A model generated the notes under the pieces. It was not told the origin of the DNA, did no database searches, and was given only the letters and a program-made list of their open reading frames with translations. 64,000 nucleotides of DNA. Origin: Sodiomyces alkalinus F11. Lineage: Eukaryota; Ascomycota; Sordariomycetes; Glomerellales; Plectosphaerellaceae. Below, one piece after another: positions 60,168-64,000 of the stretch. The stretch lies in contig NW_021167086.1 of the NCBI RefSeq assembly GCF_003711515.1, forward strand, positions 722,380 through 786,379. Direction: 5' to 3'. The number at the start of each line of letters is the position of its first letter. Position 1 is the first letter of the stretch. The position numbers and the translations under genes were made by a program.

Positions 60168-61895
60168 ATGAGCTACGACCAGGGGCAGAACATGCATCCA
60201 GCATACCATTATCCGCCGGCTCATCTCCCCCAGCCTCCGCCGCCGCCGCAACACGCTCCCCATCACCATCCTCATGCTCCCCAGCCGCACCAGTATTCGC
60301 ATCATCAGCAGCCGCAATACCCGCCGCCGCCCGCCCATCATGCTGCTCACGCCGCGCCCACCTTGCCTCCGATGCCTTCTTATCCTGCCCAGATACCTCC
60401 TCAGATGCCTCCCCAGATGGCCCCTCCCGACATGCCCAGCAACGGCGCACCACCCCAGCCGCAACTCGTTCCTGAGCCCGTCCGAAGCGTCGAGCCCATC
60501 TCGAGAAAAGATGAAGCGGGAAGAATATACAAGTGCGTTCCTAGTTCCGTTCGCCGTCCACCGTTTGTCTTGCCTCGACTAACGCGAGAAAACCCCAAAA
60601 CTTGCTCTAGGCTCGACGTCGTCCAGCAACCTAAGCGCGCTCGCATGTGCGGCTTTGGCGACAAAGACCGCCGGCCCATCACACCTCCACCTTGTGTGCG
60701 ACTCATTATCATTGATCCAGAGACCGGCAAGGAGGTGGACTGCAAGTATGTCACAGAGCGCCCTTGCCTTTTACCACGCTTTTCCCCTATCCGATGGGCA
60801 GCGATTGCCTTGGAAAAAAGAAAAAAAAAAAAAAAAAAACCCCCCGTCGCGCGCAGTGCTGACCCCCGTCTTCTGTTTCCAGCGAGATTGATCACTCCAT
60901 GTACGTCCTCAACGTAGACCTCTGGTCCGAAGATGGCCAGCGCGAAGTCAACCTCGTCCGACACACCAATAATGCGCCAACCATCTCGTCTACCACGCCT
61001 TGCTCCTACACGAACCTTACCGAAACCGCAACCTCGTTTCAGCACATCCTGCCTTCCAACACACCGCATCGCGATCCTTCGTATCCGCCCCAGGCCGCAA
61101 TGGGTTATCCGCCCACGCCAGCCTCCCAGTACACCACTCCCGGCTACGCCATGTCACCCGGCGGCTATCCAGTTCGTAAGTATATAAAATGCCCTCCCAC
61201 GTCACACACGCAACCGTCTTAAGGTATACCATACTGACTAGACCCCGCCCAAGATCAATTACCTCCGACGAACGGTTACAACCCCAACCCCGGTTACGGC
61301 TTCAATGGCATGCCCGAGTACCCTCGCTCGGAGTACGGCTCTGCCCATTTTCATGCCCGGAACGCGATCGGAGGAGCAGGGGCCCCGCAGGGCATGTACA
61401 CGAGGAACCTCATCGGAAGTCTGGCGGCCAGTGCTTTCCGTCTATCCGATGTTGACGAGCACATTGGCATCTGGTTCATCTTGCAGGACTTGAGCGTTCG
61501 CACTGAAGGCACTTTCCGGTATGTTTTTTTCTCCCTTTTTTTTTTTCGTTTTTTTTTGTTTTTGCTTCTTGTTTCTCTTCTTCACACCAGTGTCACCTGA
61601 ACTGACCATGTCATTTACACAAATCTACAGCCTTCGCTTCTCTTTCGTCAACGTCGGGCCTCCTTCCAAGCCGGCAAACGGAAACCAAAACTCGACCACT
61701 CGGTCCGCCAAGGCGCCCATCCTGGCCTGCTGCTACAGCGAGCCGTTCACCGTCTTCTCCGCCAAGAAGTTCCCCGGCGTGTGCGAGAGCACGCCTTTGA
61801 GCAAGTGCTTCGCCGCCCAAGGCATCAAGATCCCGATACGAAAGGAGGGCCCGGACAGCAAACGAAACAAGGACGAGGATGAAGATGATTACTGA
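60168..61895 (+). CDS. velB: VelB, velvet-domain developmental regulator
   Basis: Five exons: 60168-60532, 60611-60745, 60883-61175, 61254-61518 and 61631-61895, 440 residues. The N-terminal 100 residues are Pro/His/Gln-rich. The velvet domain starts at about 118 (RIYKLDVVQQPKRARMCGFG), runs through RPITPPPCVRLIIID, NEIDHSMYVLNVDLW and NLVRH, is interrupted by a Pro/Tyr/Gly-rich loop of about 130 residues, and resumes with YTRNLIGSLAASAFRL, IGIWFILQDLSVRTEGTFR, FSVFSAKKFPGV-like sequence and SKCFAAQGIKIPIRK. The split domain and the last motif identify VelB rather than VeA or VosA. VelB binds VeA (with LaeA) and VosA to control sexual development, sporulation and secondary metabolism, and enters the nucleus with VeA in the dark. 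Exon 4 could also start at 61242 (see findings). The tail is acidic (KDEDEDDY). Confidence 0.95.
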
Positions 61896-63667
61896 TGATA
61901 TGATGATGACAATGATGACCACCTTTTTTTTTCTTTTTTTTTTCTTCTTTTTTTTTCTCCTTCTATTTCCTGCCGCGCCATCAATTCAAAGGGGGGGGGG
62001 GGGAAGGGACTTGAATACAGCAACCCGGCGGCATTTTCCATCACGCATCTCTCTCATTTTCCACGGTCGATCGCCGAAAAGTCGAATGCCACTCAGGTTA
62101 CGCCCGGCACCAGCCCCTCTCAAGCTTGCCTCCTTTTTTTTTCTTTTCTTCTTCTTTCTTTTTGGTGTCCCTATTTTTTCTGTACATACGCACATATTTG
62201 TTTCTATTTACTCAACCATAACTTGCAACTGCTGAGCATCCCAAGTTCGCATTGCTCCCGTTCCCTACGGGATGGTACTCGGGCCTAGAGCTGCCCAGTT
62301 CTTCGGCCGGCAACGCGCTAGCTGCATCTGCGAAAGGGGGGGGGGGGGGGTTCTTTGCATACCGTCTCCATGTTCTCGGTACATGCTCTGTAACCCCTTC
62401 TCTTCCTCTTGGTGTCGTGGACATGTACATATCTGTGTCTTCTCTTTCTGTTTTGGACTACAGAGGAAACAGAGTACATATAAGTACCTAAGCTAGACAG
62501 GCAATGGTTACCTAAGGTAGTAATAAGAGTCGATTGGTCACCTTTTCATCCGTCTTCCACCAACAACACAACACACGGCGGTTGGCGCCAGTGTGCGTAG
62601 CTGCATTCGCCCGGCCTTTCTTGTCCGGCTTAAATTCCCCAACGGCGTGAACCCACTCTTCTATCTTGTTTTCCCTTTTCTCCAGTCCTTTGTTTGGTAT
62701 CGGTACAGTCCCACGGATGGCTTCAGCATTATCGTCAAGATGGTTTCGTTCCCTATCTACCCATCCATACATTTGCGTAGTCAGGAGTTGCTACATACAT
62801 GACCTGTATAGTTCAGCAAGGTAGAGAAGATCGCAATGCGCTCGCTCGCTCGCTCGCTCGGTTATTCATTTGCTGCCTCACACTCACTCCCCACCTCTTT
62901 CCGGCTGTCAGCCCTAGCCACCCATCCTATCCCCAAGCCCGTTAGAAAAGCAAAAGACAAAGGCGAAGCCTGATGGGAACAAGCCACCCGCTTGGCCAAG
63001 TCAAGTTCCATGCTACAGGACAGCCAAAAAGCAAGATAGGGGGGAAAAAGGAAGAAAGTGGGGCAGAATAGTGGTAGTGGAAAAAAAGAGAAAGGGGCAT
63101 TTCCTTCTTCGTTTTTACGGGATTTCTCTCTGAAATCGCCGTTGCATAATCCGTTTCTGTCCGAGGCTTCATTATACCGTCCTTCCCCTGTAGAGGCCTT
63201 ATAAGAGAAATGAAGAAAAAATGAAGAAAAAATGAAGAAGAAAAAAGCGCCCCGTCCTGATAATACCTATCCGATCCGTCGCCAACAATACTCAGTTACA
63301 AGGTATTAGGAAGAGTGGTATCAAATGACCGCTGCCTGAGGGGCTTGGTCATGACTGGTAGTGATTCTGGCCTGGTATAAGGCAGAAACAAAGTCGCCCA
63401 ATGACGTTTGATGCATGATCGGTTTGCTTCGTTTGGCGTTTATCCATCCACATGATTATGGGATTCACAAGTTTTTTAGCCATGGCTCTGTAGGTGAACC
63501 ATGTACATCTTGCGATGTGCGCAAACCAACCTGCGCGTGCGCATAGAACCATCAGATATTATCTCAAAGGTTCAGCGGTATATGCTGAGTGCCATATATG
63601 AACTGCACATGGCATGACCCTTCCATGAAGGAAATGTTAGGAGTTTATGCATGAAACCTGGTAGAGT
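61896..63667. other. Convergent intergenic region
   Basis: 3' flank of velB and of the SH3 gene. T-rich tracts lie at 61922-61962 and 62131-62162, G runs at 61991-62002 and 62336-62350, and four copies of ctcg at 62840-62860. 63205-63245 holds three copies of aaatgaagaaaa. No gene recognised; frames here are short. Confidence 0.5.
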
Positions 63668-64000
63668 CTAGGAGTCGGCAAGTTTGGCAAAGTGCTTTGA
63701 CCAGATCCATCCCACTTCCTCGGCAGGATCATCTTGGTTTTTGGCCAGCCAGAGCTCTCCTTTCTCAGCAACAACGTCAAAAATCTGCCAGTATTGTCAG
63801 TCAACGGGAACTACGTGGTTACTCGGCATCGGTTGGAAATACCTCGCCAGCTTGGTACGTGAGATACGGGTATCCGGCTTCATGTTTGGTCGTCTCGATA
63901 TTGAATTCGAAGAGCGATGCCGCCAGCCACAACACGTTGTATCCAATCCTGGCATGGACACGTTCACGAGACGATGCCCTCGATTGTCGTTGGCTTTCTT
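63668..64000 (-). CDS. C-terminal part of an SH3-domain protein (5' end outside window)
   Basis: Two exons read on the minus strand: 64000-63843 (open to the window edge) and 63784-63668, with stop TAG at 63668-63670. The 58-base intron 63842-63785 has GTATTT, a CTGAC branch point and GGCAG. The joined product shows an SH3 fold: ARIGYNVLWLAASLFEFNIE, GYPYLTYQAGEIFDVV, KGELWLAKNQ, VGWIWSKHFAKL, with the ALYDY-like LFEFNI, the E-W-W/acidic elements, and the final beta strand. SH3 domains bind Pro-rich peptides, often in actin, endocytosis or cell-polarity proteins. I do not recognise the orthologue. No reading frame longer than about 50 codons exists in either exon, so a length-based search would miss it. 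Confidence 0.78.

Overview
The window is nuclear DNA from a filamentous ascomycete (Pezizomycotina, most likely a Sordariomycete). The evidence is short introns with GT..AG ends and CTAAC/CTGAC branch points, GC-rich third codon positions, a velvet regulator (VelB), a leashin-type giant protein, WSC-domain secreted oxidases, and an AT-rich block with the CpA/TpG depletion left by repeat-induced point mutation (RIP). I cannot fix the genus from the sequence.

Layout. 1-3430 is a RIP-ruined AT-rich repeat with no intact gene. 4585-5442 (-) is a glutathione S-transferase-like protein. 7833-11594 (+) is a secreted copper radical oxidase (glyoxal oxidase type) carrying five N-terminal WSC domains. 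13749-14688 (+) is a GPI-anchored Cu-only superoxide dismutase-like protein. 16108-17482 (+) is an RTA1-like multipass membrane protein. 19901-22278 (+) is a three-finger zinc-finger regulator with polyglutamine and a C-terminal coiled coil. 25757-49078 (+) is a giant two-exon gene encoding about 7,711 residues, best explained as leashin (Lah, often annotated 'involucrin repeat protein'), the tether that holds Woronin bodies. 49680-51788 (-) is an uncharacterised, probably mitochondrial protein. 52385-53681 (+) is uroporphyrinogen decarboxylase (haem synthesis). 54351-54749 (-) is a small GRGGxGN-repeat (DUF3602/Par32-like) protein. After a gene-poor 5.4 kb stretch comes velB (60168-61895, +), and the window ends inside a minus-strand gene whose C-terminus is an SH3 domain (63668-64000).

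How the genes relate. This is ordinary core genome, not a cluster. The two neighbouring secreted copper enzymes (WSC-glyoxal oxidase and Cu-only SOD) would both yield extracellular hydrogen peroxide. The 5'-haem gene and the putative mitochondrial gene are transcribed divergently from a shared 0.6 kb region. VelB belongs to the light/development/secondary-metabolism velvet complex. The most unusual object is the leashin gene: one uninterrupted 21.6 kb exon built from acidic Pro/Glu-rich spacers punctuated by about 32 lysine knots, with several young tandem arrays, a conserved coiled-coil C-terminus on a second exon, and a 13-codon upstream ORF that overlaps its start codon.

All gene models with introns were spliced by hand from splice-site consensus, reading phase and family conservation; none was checked against transcripts or databases.
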